In this document: positions 42,190 to 49,754 of the stretch, piece after piece | How the letters are laid out: every line of letters starts with the position of its first letter | How positions within the stretch are numbered: position 1 is the first letter of the stretch | Assembly (NCBI RefSeq): GCF_051233475.1 | Contig: NZ_JBKFGH010000020.1 | Span: 124,001-188,000, forward strand | Direction of reading: 5' to 3' | Origin: Bacillus_BU sp051233475 | Lineage (GTDB): Bacteria; Bacillota; Bacilli; Bacillales; Cytobacillaceae | Length of the DNA stretch: 64,000 bases | The notes under the pieces: generated by a model | Seen by the model: only the letters and a program-made list of their open reading frames with translations | Told to the model about the DNA's origin: nothing | Databases searched by the model: none | Translations under genes and position numbers: made by a program

Positions 42190-43094
42190 TGGAAGGACAA
42201 ATTTTGCCGCCAGAGTCGTTAACAAATGAAGCTATTGCGGAAAGGTTAACAAGTACAGCACTAGAGAGCCTCAAAAAGAGAATTATCAAGAAAAAAACCC
42301 TCATTTACTTAGAATTAAATGGTTGTTCCGGTAATATCATTTCCTTGTTAAACGGACAGAATCCCGACTTTGAATACTCGTTAAATTCAATGGTTGATCT
42401 CAAGTTTTGCAATAGTTTAATGGCGGCTGAAGGAGAGCGGGCCATCGAGAAACTAATAAAGGCGATGGATGAAGAGTATATTTTAGCAGTTGAAGGAGCT
42501 GTGGCGTTAAAAAACAATGGTTTATACAATATTATCGGCAGCTGGCAAGGAAAGCCTCTTACAGGTCTTCAAGCAGCTAAGATGCTCGGGGAAAAGGCTT
42601 CACATATTTTAGCAGTGGGGGCTTGTGCCACACATGGCGGGGTGTCAGCAGCAAAACCCAATCCATCCCAATCTGTGGGGCTGCAACAGGTCCTGCCTGA
42701 CAAAAACATGATTAAACTTCCCGGATGTCCTGTTCATCCAGATTGGTTTTTAGGGACATTAGCGCATCTTTTATTATATGGGGAGCCGGAAACAGACAAC
42801 TTAGACCGGCCTTTAATGTTTTATAGTACGCTTATCCATGACCGTTGTCCAAGAAGACCGTTTTTTGACCGAGGGATTTTTGCTGAAAAATTAGGGGATA
42901 AAACCTGTTTGTTTAAGCTCGGATGCCGGGGCCCAGTCACGAGAGTGGATTGTCCAACAAGGCAATGGAATGGTCATGTGAATTGGCCGATAGGAGATAA
43001 TACGCCATGCATTGGCTGTGCTCAGTTTGGGTTTCCAGATGCCATGGCGCCGTTCATTAGCTATGACACGACAAGGGTGGTGAAGAATGAGTAA
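42189..43094 (+). CDS. [NiFe]-hydrogenase small subunit
   Basis: This 301-residue electron-transfer subunit has no Tat signal. Ligands expected for the proximal cluster are Cys46, Cys146 (VGACATHGG) and Cys180 (LPGCPVHP), but the fourth position, normally Cys in CxxC, is Asn49 (LNGCSGN). The distal site has His217, Cys220, Cys240 and Cys246; the medial site has Cys255, Cys274 and Cys277, as in three-cluster small subunits. VEGAV and GSWQG are family marks. It begins one base inside the b5 gene and overlaps the large subunit by eight bases. Group assignment within uptake-type [NiFe] enzymes is not possible by eye. The protein is predicted to be cytoplasmic. Confidence 0.92.
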   Translation: MEGQILPPESLTNEAIAERLTSTALESLKKRIIKKKTLIYLELNGCSGNIISLLNGQNPDFEYSLNSMVDLKFCNSLMAAEGERAIEKLIKAMDEEYILAVEGAVALKNNGLYNIIGSWQGKPLTGLQAAKMLGEKASHILAVGACATHGGVSAAKPNPSQSVGLQQVLPDKNMIKLPGCPVHPDWFLGTLAHLLLYGEPETDNLDRPLMFYSTLIHDRCPRRPFFDRGIFAEKLGDKTCLFKLGCRGPVTRVDCPTRQWNGHVNWPIGDNTPCIGCAQFGFPDAMAPFISYDTTRVVKNE

Positions 43095-44493
43095 GAGAAT
43101 CGTGATTAATCCGTTGACACGAATTAGCGGTTTTATGGAAATTGATGTGATTATTGACCATAATCAAGTCATTGATGTCAAAACAAAAGGAAATTTATTT
43201 CGTGGCTTTGAGCAAATGTTAGTAGGAAGAAGTCCGTTCGATGCCGTTTATTTTACTCAGCGAATATGCGGCATTTGCTCTGCAGCCCACTCAATGGCTT
43301 CATCCCTTGCTTTAGAAGATGCTTTAAACATTGAACCAATGGAACAAGGAAAATATTTACGAGATATCATCCATTGTTGTGAGTTTTTACAAAATCATAT
43401 CCGCCATTTTTATCAATATACTGTTCCTGACTATGTAAGGATGGACCAAAACACTCTTTTCCAGTCCGACCATGACGATTTTCGATTACCCAAAAACATT
43501 AATGACCGGATTTCACAGCATTATTTTGATTCCCTCAAGTTCAGTCGTCTTGCTCACGAGATGTTAGCCGTTTTAGGCGGTAAAGCTCCCCATAATCATG
43601 GGGTTTTTATTGGAGGGATCACAACACAGGCAACAGCCGAGAAAGTCGTTCATATCGATTCTATTTTAGGGGAAATTTCCAGATTTATTAACGAAAAAAT
43701 GATACCAGATGTATATGACATTGCGCGCTTCTATGAGGACTATTTTCGCATAGGCGGAGGGTATGGCAACCTTTTAACCTACGGTGCTTTTAACCATTAT
43801 AAGGAGTTAGGTACACTCTATGTGGATCCACTTGTATCCGCAATGGAATCTGTTGAAGCATTTGATGAAAGTAAAATTCAAGAAAATATAGATTACTCCT
43901 ATTTCAAATCAATAACGCACAGCAATCAACCAAATGAACAAGTGACAGAGCCCGATATGGACAAAGAAAAAGCCTATTCATGGGTGAAGGCTCCAAGATA
44001 CAAGGGCCTCCCTTTCGAGGTCGGACCGCTGGCAAGATTAATATTAAGTGGAGAGTATAACAACGGAATCTCTGCTATGGATCGAACGATTGCCAGAGCA
44101 CTTGAAGCAAAGAGAATCACAGAAATTATGAAAATATTACTTAAGCAAATTATTCCCGGAATAGATGTGCAAAAAAAATATGAACTTCCAGAATCAGCAT
44201 CTGGAAGGGGGTTAGTGGATACAACGAGAGGGGCACTAGGCCATTGGCTAAAAATTCGAGATAAGAAAATTTCTTTCTATCAAATCATTACTCCGTCCAC
44301 ATGGGATTTTTCAACCAGGGATGATAATGGTTATAGAGGTACTGCAGAAGAAGCATTAGTCGGTACGCCTATTCAGAATCCCGATAAACCTGCAGAGATT
44401 GGCAGAATTCTGCGTTCCTTTGACCCGTGTATGTCATGTGCGACTCATGTATATAGACCAGGTAGTGATGTGAAAACGATCAAGGTGTTTTAA
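43087..44493 (+). CDS. [NiFe]-hydrogenase large (catalytic) subunit
   Basis: The 468-residue catalytic subunit has the N-terminal motif L1 with RGFE (39-42) and RICGICSAAHS (Cys61, Cys64). The C-terminal motif L2 is DPCMSCATH (Cys448, Cys451, His454). These four cysteines bind the Ni and Fe. The 14-residue tail VYRPGSDVKTIKVF after His454 should be removed by the endopeptidase encoded next. The subunit is shorter than typical membrane-bound group 1 enzymes (about 550-600). It overlaps the small-subunit gene by eight bases and the protease gene by one. Confidence 0.95.
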   Translation: MSKRIVINPLTRISGFMEIDVIIDHNQVIDVKTKGNLFRGFEQMLVGRSPFDAVYFTQRICGICSAAHSMASSLALEDALNIEPMEQGKYLRDIIHCCEFLQNHIRHFYQYTVPDYVRMDQNTLFQSDHDDFRLPKNINDRISQHYFDSLKFSRLAHEMLAVLGGKAPHNHGVFIGGITTQATAEKVVHIDSILGEISRFINEKMIPDVYDIARFYEDYFRIGGGYGNLLTYGAFNHYKELGTLYVDPLVSAMESVEAFDESKIQENIDYSYFKSITHSNQPNEQVTEPDMDKEKAYSWVKAPRYKGLPFEVGPLARLILSGEYNNGISAMDRTIARALEAKRITEIMKILLKQIIPGIDVQKKYELPESASGRGLVDTTRGALGHWLKIRDKKISFYQIITPSTWDFSTRDDNGYRGTAEEALVGTPIQNPDKPAEIGRILRSFDPCMSCATHVYRPGSDVKTIKVF

Positions 44494-44948
44494 TGGAAAA
44501 CATAATCGTTTTGGGTATTGGCAATCGATTAATGATGGATGATGGAATTGGAATTTATCTAATTGAGCAACTATCCAAGCTGAACCGTATATCTCATGTA
44601 TCTTTTTTGATTGGAGAATCAGATATTGATTACTGCATGGATCAAATAATGAAAGCTACATTTGTCATCATTGTGGATGCAGTATTTTCAGGGAACAACC
44701 CAGGAGACCTTACCGTTTATCCACTTTCCAATTTACATGAATATCAAACCTTAAACATATCGGCGCATAACTTTCACTTGTTTCAATCATTGTACCAACA
44801 GAAAGAATCAATAAAGGGTTATCTTATAGGAGTGGAGCCACGTGAGATAAGGTTCCATATTGGATTAAGCGAAACATTAAGGGAAAAATGGACAGCGATT
44901 CTACATGATGTATCACAGACCATCGATAGGTTGATTGCAAAGAATTGA
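44493..44948 (+). CDS. Hydrogenase maturation endopeptidase (HyaD/HybD family)
   Basis: The 151-residue protease cleaves the C-terminal extension of the large subunit once nickel is in place. The start MENIIVLGIGNRLMMDDGIGIYLIEQL is the family signature; Asp17 replaces the more common glutamate in the metal-binding DE/DD pair. The second acidic ligand lies in VIIVDAVFSG and the histidine in ISAHNFHL. It overlaps the large-subunit stop (TAATG). No clear terminator follows, and the next gene starts 105 bases later with its own ribosome site. Confidence 0.9.
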   Translation: MENIIVLGIGNRLMMDDGIGIYLIEQLSKLNRISHVSFLIGESDIDYCMDQIMKATFVIIVDAVFSGNNPGDLTVYPLSNLHEYQTLNISAHNFHLFQSLYQQKESIKGYLIGVEPREIRFHIGLSETLREKWTAILHDVSQTIDRLIAKN

Positions 44949-45053
44949 GTGTGTTATATAGATCTTCAGATTATAAATTAATTTAAGTAGAAGAACATTC
45001 CCTAAAGCATACTCATATGATGTTTTTGTATATCTGTGAAGGGAATGAAAAAA

Positions 45054-45941
45054 ATGTACAATGTCCCTAGTATGTATCCATATCAAAATCAATATCATTA
45101 TTATGTTAATGCACCATTGTATAACTATGAAAGACAGCCTGTTTATAGAAATATTCCTAATGGCACTATCCAAAGTGGTTTTAAAGATTATGGACTAGAC
45201 CCATTTGTAGTTAATATCAATGAGGCTACTAAGCAAAACAAAACCTATCGTACCGCTTTATGGACAGGGGATCGTTTGCAAGTTACTTTAATGAGTCTCA
45301 ATGTTGGTGAAGATATCGGTTTGGAAATGCATCCTGACGTTGATCAATTCTTACGTATTGAACAAGGACAGGGGATAGTTCAAATGGGCAAGCGTAAAGA
45401 TAATTTGGACTTTGAACATAGTGTCTATGACGATTTTGCCATTATGATCCCTGCTGGAACATGGCATAATCTAACCAATACAGGTAATATTCCGCTAAAA
45501 CTTTACTCGATATATGCTCCTCCTAACCATCCATTTGGTACTGTTCATGTTACCAAATCAGATGCAGTAGCTGCGGAAGAAGCCTATAATCATCGCTATG
45601 ACAAAAAAAAAACTACAAAAAATTCAAATATGTTTAGAGCGAGAAATATGAATACAACTAATTCAAACACCTCTAAAACTAGCTTTTCTAAAGAGGAAGC
45701 AGCAGCAATAGCGTTACTTTTAGGCATTGATTTTACCAAGAGTAAATTTGATTTAAATGAGTTTTGGATGGGAGTAAATACAGAACTTGAACATGGAAGA
45801 AAATACAATCTGACAAATGTTACTGCGGATGAACCTATCATTACCGGAAAAATTGCATTGGCTCATCTCAACGAATTTCCTGATTATTATAAAAGGTTGA
45901 AAGTGCTTGAGGAAGAAGCAAAAGCGTATTGGAAAAAATAA
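45054..45941 (+). CDS. Cupin-DUF5661 fusion protein
   Basis: This 295-residue protein has a Tyr/Asn/Pro-rich N-terminus (MYNVPSMYPYQNQYHYYVNAPLYNYERQPVYRNIPNG), a cupin barrel (about 65-165: TALWTGDRLQVTLMSLNVGEDIGLEMHPDVDQFLRIEQGQG and MIPAGTWHNLTNTGNIPLKLYSIYAPPNHP), a low-complexity Asn/Thr/Lys linker, and a C-terminal DUF5661 domain (SKEEAAAIALLLGIDFTKSKFDLNEFWMGVNTELEHG and TGKIALAHLNEFPDYYKRLKVLEEEA). The cupin is like mannose-6-phosphate isomerase type II cupins. The Tyr-rich start resembles spore-coat proteins, but that role is a guess. ATG 45054 is nine bases after AAGGGA; GTG 45036 is upstream of it. Confidence 0.75.
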   Translation: MYNVPSMYPYQNQYHYYVNAPLYNYERQPVYRNIPNGTIQSGFKDYGLDPFVVNINEATKQNKTYRTALWTGDRLQVTLMSLNVGEDIGLEMHPDVDQFLRIEQGQGIVQMGKRKDNLDFEHSVYDDFAIMIPAGTWHNLTNTGNIPLKLYSIYAPPNHPFGTVHVTKSDAVAAEEAYNHRYDKKKTTKNSNMFRARNMNTTNSNTSKTSFSKEEAAAIALLLGIDFTKSKFDLNEFWMGVNTELEHGRKYNLTNVTADEPIITGKIALAHLNEFPDYYKRLKVLEEEAKAYWKK

Positions 45942-46081
45942 TACACCACACTTGTCTTTTATTTGTTTAAAGGACTTTTTCGTACTAAAGGAGCTTTAGT
46001 TTGAGAAAGATTGCAATTTATTATTTCCACCTTAATTGATTAAATAACAAAAATCATTAAGAAGGAAAGGAGCACTCAGCA

Positions 46082-46114
46082 ATGTGTGTGTTTTTAAAAG
46101 ATAAGAAAGTATAA
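46082..46114 (+). CDS. Possible ten-residue leader peptide
   Basis: AAAGGAG at 46066-46072 is nine bases before ATG 46082, which opens the frame MCVFLKDKKV ending at TAA 46114, followed at once by a terminator-like hairpin. The strong ribosome site with no other frame makes translation plausible; function is unknown, and it may be the remnant of a longer gene. The stretch 45942-46060 before it contains no recognisable site. Confidence 0.25.
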   Translation: MCVFLKDKKV

Positions 46115-46124
46115 AATTTTCATC

Positions 46125-46155
46125 TACCACAGTCCTTGATACTGTGGTATTTTTC
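46125..46155 (+). terminator. Terminator before the aco operon
   Basis: TACCACAGT and ACTGTGGTA pair across a seven-base loop and are followed by TTTTT. It lies 11 bases after the small leader frame. Confidence 0.75.
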
Positions 46156-46158
46156 GCT

Positions 46159-46210
46159 AAAGTAAACAAAAGTGGACACTTCGAGACAAGTGTCCACTTT
46201 TGTTTACTTT
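46159..46210. repeat. Perfect 23-bp inverted repeat
   Basis: Arms 46159-46181 and 46188-46210 are perfectly complementary over 23 bases with the loop CGAGAC; the downstream side ends in TTTACTTTT. It may be a second, bidirectional terminator insulating the aco promoter, or a protein-binding cruciform. It ends 37 bases before the sigma-54 promoter. Confidence 0.85.
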
Positions 46211-46246
46211 TCCTAATAAAAATCCCGGTAAAGCAACCTCAAAAAC

Positions 46247-46264
46247 TTGGTACACAAATTGCAT
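46247..46264 (+). promoter_or_regulatory. Sigma-54 (SigL) promoter of acoABCL
   Basis: TTGGTACACAAATTGCAT has GG (46249-46250) and GC (46261-46262) exactly ten bases apart, matching the -24/-12 consensus TGGYACRNNNNTTGCW. It lies 70 bases before acoA. The sigma-54 activator encoded downstream at 51317 is the obvious partner, as AcoR-SigL is in B. subtilis. Confidence 0.88.
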
Positions 46265-46333
46265 ATAAAATAAGTAGATTGTGTTTCAACCAGCTCCCTC
46301 ATCAAAATCCAAATCTACTGTAAGGAGGATTTA

Positions 46334-47329
46334 ATGGTGAAAACGGTATTGGTAAAGAAACCACATTTTACAATGGAAACAGCCGAATGGATGTTTCGAA
46401 AAATGCTTGAAATTCGTATGTTTGAGGACAGGGTTCATGAAATTTTTTCCGAAGGCAAACTTCCGGGATTTGTCCATTTATATGCTGGGGAAGAAGCAGT
46501 GGCAGTAGGAGTTTGTGCACATTTATTTGATAGCGATATGATTACCAGCACCCACCGCGGTCATGGTCACTGCATTGCAAAAGGCTGTGATTTAAATGGC
46601 ATGATGGCCGAAATTTATGGGAAAATTACCGGACTTTGTAAAGGAAAGGGAGGCTCCATGCATATTGCTGATTTAGACAAAGGGATGCTTGGGGCAAACG
46701 GGATTGTTGGCGGTGGTTTCCCGCTAGCATGTGGTGCTGCGTTAACTGCAAAATACAAAAATACGAAAGATGTCGTCGCTTGTTTCTTTGGTGATGGAGC
46801 CAACAACCAAGGTACCTTCCATGAGGGTCTTAATTTAGCGGCGATCTGGAAACTCCCTGTCATATTTGTAGCAGAAAATAACGGCTTTGCCGAAGCAACT
46901 CCAGTCACCTATGCAGCAAGCTGTAAAACAATCGCAGACAGAGCGATCTCCTACAACATCCCAGGGATAAGAGTGGATGGTAAAGATGTAGTTGCTGTGT
47001 ACAACGCTGCCCGGGAAGCAATTGAAAGAGCAAGACGTGGCGAAGGTCCTACTTTAATAGAATGCGTTACTTACAGAAATTATGGTCACTTTGAAGGAGA
47101 TGCCCAAAAATATAAAACCGAACAAGAACGAAAAATGCATCTAAAAGAAAATGATGCCATCCTAAGATTTAAAAAATACCTCCTAGATAACGAGTTAATG
47201 AGTGAAGAAGGAATCAGAGCATTAGAAGAACGTGTTCGAGAAGCCGTCGAAAATGCTGTTGTTTTTGCAGAAAAGAGCCCTTATCCTGAAGCCCGAGACT
47301 TATTTACAGACGTGTACGTCTCATATTAA
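46334..47329 (+). CDS. acoA: Acetoin dehydrogenase E1 component, alpha subunit
   Basis: This thiamine-pyrophosphate-dependent E1 alpha of 331 residues has LPGFVHLYAGEEAVAVG, THRGHGHCIAKG, GGSMHIAD and the TPP-binding motif GDGANNQGTFHEGLNLAAIWKLPVIFVAENN, all as in AcoA. Together with AcoB it cleaves acetoin oxidatively to acetaldehyde and an acetyl group passed to the lipoyl E2. AAGGAGG precedes ATG 46334. It is first in the order acoA-acoB-acoC-acoL behind a sigma-54 promoter, which separates it from pyruvate dehydrogenase paralogues. Confidence 0.94.
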   Translation: MVKTVLVKKPHFTMETAEWMFRKMLEIRMFEDRVHEIFSEGKLPGFVHLYAGEEAVAVGVCAHLFDSDMITSTHRGHGHCIAKGCDLNGMMAEIYGKITGLCKGKGGSMHIADLDKGMLGANGIVGGGFPLACGAALTAKYKNTKDVVACFFGDGANNQGTFHEGLNLAAIWKLPVIFVAENNGFAEATPVTYAASCKTIADRAISYNIPGIRVDGKDVVAVYNAAREAIERARRGEGPTLIECVTYRNYGHFEGDAQKYKTEQERKMHLKENDAILRFKKYLLDNELMSEEGIRALEERVREAVENAVVFAEKSPYPEARDLFTDVYVSY

Positions 47330-47343
47330 ATCGAGGAGGACCT

Positions 47344-48375
47344 ATGATGGAAAGAAAAATTAGCTTTTCTTATGCCATTAATGAAGCGATGAAGCTTGCC
47401 ATGCAAAAGGATGAAAATGTAATTCTTATGGGTGAAGATGTAGCAGGTGGTGCAACCCTTTCCCATCTAAGAGACGATGAAGCTTGGGGTGGAGTAATGG
47501 GGGTATCAAAAGGTCTTGTCCAAGAATTTGGCCGTGAACGTGTTCTTGACACTCCGATTACAGAAGCTGGATTTATTGGTGCGGCAATGGCTGCAGCAAC
47601 CACAGGGTTGCGCCCAATTGCTGAGCTGATGTTTAACGATTTTATCGGAAGCTGTTTGGATCAAGTAATGAATCAGGGTGCTAAATTTCGCTATATGTTT
47701 GGTGGAAAGGCCAAGGTTCCAATCACCATCAGAACCATGCATGGTGCCGGTAATCGTGCGGCAGCGCAACACTCTCAAAGCTTATATGCCATGTTTGCGA
47801 GCATTCCAGGATTGAAGGTCGTTGTGCCTTCATGCCCTTATGATGCAAAGGGTCTTCTTCTCGCGGCAATCGAAGATGATGATCCGGTTATCTTTTTTGA
47901 GGATAAGACCTTATATAACCTAACTGGGGATGTACCAGAAACTTACTATACATTACCTTTAGGAAAAGCAGAAGTTAAGCGGGAAGGCTCCGATTTAACC
48001 ATCGTTGCGATCGGAAAACAAGTTCATACTGCTCTGGCAGCTGCCGAGCTTCTTTCACAAAGAGGTATTGAGGCGGAAGTAGTTGACCCACGCAGCATTT
48101 CACCACTAGATGAAGAGGCAATTCTCTCATCTGTTGAAAAAACAAACAAACTGATTATTATCGACGAGGCAAATCCTCGTTGTAATGTGGCAACCGATAT
48201 TGCAGCGCTCGTAGCCGATAAAGGATTTGATTTTTTAGATGCACCAATTAAGCGGGTGACCGCTCCGCATACACCGGTTCCATTTTCACCAGTATTGGAG
48301 GATATGTATCTTCCAAGTCCTGATGATGTCGTAAGAGCAGTTTTTGAAATGGTGGGAGAGCCAGTTCTATCATAA
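47344..48375 (+). CDS. acoB: Acetoin dehydrogenase E1 component, beta subunit
   Basis: This 343-residue transketolase-like E1 beta shows MGEDVAGGATLSHLRDDEAWGGVMGVSKGL at the start, DTPITEAGFIGAAMAAATTGLRPIAELMFNDFIG, RTMHGAGNRAAAQHSQSLYAMFASIPGLKVV and VVDPRSISPLDEEAI. It forms the alpha2beta2 E1 with AcoA. GAGGAGG precedes the tandem ATGATG start at 47344. Spacing to acoA is 14 bases and to acoC 17 bases. Confidence 0.94.
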   Translation: MMERKISFSYAINEAMKLAMQKDENVILMGEDVAGGATLSHLRDDEAWGGVMGVSKGLVQEFGRERVLDTPITEAGFIGAAMAAATTGLRPIAELMFNDFIGSCLDQVMNQGAKFRYMFGGKAKVPITIRTMHGAGNRAAAQHSQSLYAMFASIPGLKVVVPSCPYDAKGLLLAAIEDDDPVIFFEDKTLYNLTGDVPETYYTLPLGKAEVKREGSDLTIVAIGKQVHTALAAAELLSQRGIEAEVVDPRSISPLDEEAILSSVEKTNKLIIIDEANPRCNVATDIAALVADKGFDFLDAPIKRVTAPHTPVPFSPVLEDMYLPSPDDVVRAVFEMVGEPVLS

Positions 48376-48392
48376 TAAAAGGGGGTCTTGCA

Positions 48393-49739
48393 ATGGTTAA
48401 GGAAGTGGTTATGCCCAAGCTTGGAATGGCCATGAAAGAAGGGGTAGTTTCAGCGTGGTACAAGCATGCTGGTGACCCCATTGCAAAGGGGGAAGTGATT
48501 GCAAGTATCCATTCTGAAAAAATAGAAATGGATCTCGAAGCGCCGGATGATGGTGAGATTCTCAAAATTGAAGTGGAAGAAAATTATGAGGTCCCACCAG
48601 GAACCGTAATTTGTTATATTGGTGAACACAGTGAGAAGCTTAACGATCCTCCTTCTTTAAAGCCAGACCAATTAAACAATGAAGAAGCGTCAGCCACATC
48701 TAAGCAATCTAATTACGGCGGAGGGGTGGTAATGAACCGGAATACCTCTGTTAAGATCTCGCCTGTTGCCAGAAAGATGGCAGCAGCTGCAGGAATGGAT
48801 GTTCATACAATACTTGGTACAGGACCTGGTGGAAGAATAACAAAAGAAGATGTCGAGAGAACATTAAGATATGGGACTCCAGTGGAAGTTCAGCAAGAAA
48901 GAAAAACGGAAGTCGATGCGCCAATAAATAAACAATGGCAAAAAGAATTGCCAAGTCCAGACATACCATTAACATTACCAAAATTTGAAGCTGAACCGCC
49001 AATGCATGAACCGATGCAAGAAGCATCTCTTGAATTTGATTTAAATAATAAAGAAAAGGTCGTACCTGTTACTGGAATGCGTAAAGTAATCGCATCCAGA
49101 ATGCTAAACAGCATTCAAAACTCTGCTCAATTAACGCTATTTTCAAAGGTTGACGTGACAGAGTTAAAAGAACTTCAAAACAAATTGTTACCAACAGAAC
49201 AAAACTTATTTGAGGAAAAGCTTACCATTACAGATTTTATTGCTAGAGCGGTTGTTTTATCACTGCAAAAGCATAAAGAGATGAATTGTGCGATGATTGA
49301 AAACGCAATTCATATGCAAAACCATGTTCATCTTGGTATCGCCGTGGCGTTGGATAATGGCTTGGTCGTACCGGTAATCCGAAATGCGGAACAAAGTTCG
49401 ATCAAACTTATTTCAAAGGCTCTTAAAAATTTATCTCTGCGTGCACGTAAAGGTGAATTAAAAAGTGATGAAATGCAAGGGTCAACCTTTTCGATTACAA
49501 ATCTCGGTACTTCCGGTGTCGAATACTTCACCCCTATTCTCAATCCGCCGGAAACGGGTATTCTTGGAATAGGGTCAATAAAAGATGAACCAATATTTGT
49601 AGGCGAAGAATTGAAACGCCGGAGTCTGTTACCGCTCAGTTTAACATTCGATCATCGAGTTATAGATGGTGCTCCTGCTGCAGCGTTCCTTCATTCTGTG
49701 AAAGAATATTTAGAACAACCATTATCACTTCTTTTATAG
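48393..49739 (+). CDS. acoC: Acetoin dehydrogenase E2 component, dihydrolipoamide acetyltransferase
   Basis: The 448 residues contain an N-terminal lipoyl domain (residues 2-77; the lipoylated lysine is in HSEKIEMDLEAP, near residue 43), a flexible linker, an E3/E1-binding domain (ISPVARKMAAAAGMDVHTILGTGPGGRITKEDVERTL, about 122-160), a second linker and the catalytic acetyltransferase domain from about 215, with DHRVIDGAPAAAFL carrying the active-site His and Asp near the end. It transfers the acetyl group to CoA. AAGGGGG precedes ATG 48393. A single lipoyl domain is usual for AcoC. Confidence 0.94.
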   Translation: MVKEVVMPKLGMAMKEGVVSAWYKHAGDPIAKGEVIASIHSEKIEMDLEAPDDGEILKIEVEENYEVPPGTVICYIGEHSEKLNDPPSLKPDQLNNEEASATSKQSNYGGGVVMNRNTSVKISPVARKMAAAAGMDVHTILGTGPGGRITKEDVERTLRYGTPVEVQQERKTEVDAPINKQWQKELPSPDIPLTLPKFEAEPPMHEPMQEASLEFDLNNKEKVVPVTGMRKVIASRMLNSIQNSAQLTLFSKVDVTELKELQNKLLPTEQNLFEEKLTITDFIARAVVLSLQKHKEMNCAMIENAIHMQNHVHLGIAVALDNGLVVPVIRNAEQSSIKLISKALKNLSLRARKGELKSDEMQGSTFSITNLGTSGVEYFTPILNPPETGILGIGSIKDEPIFVGEELKRRSLLPLSLTFDHRVIDGAPAAAFLHSVKEYLEQPLSLLL

Positions 49740-49754
49740 ATTGGAGATGAGGGT

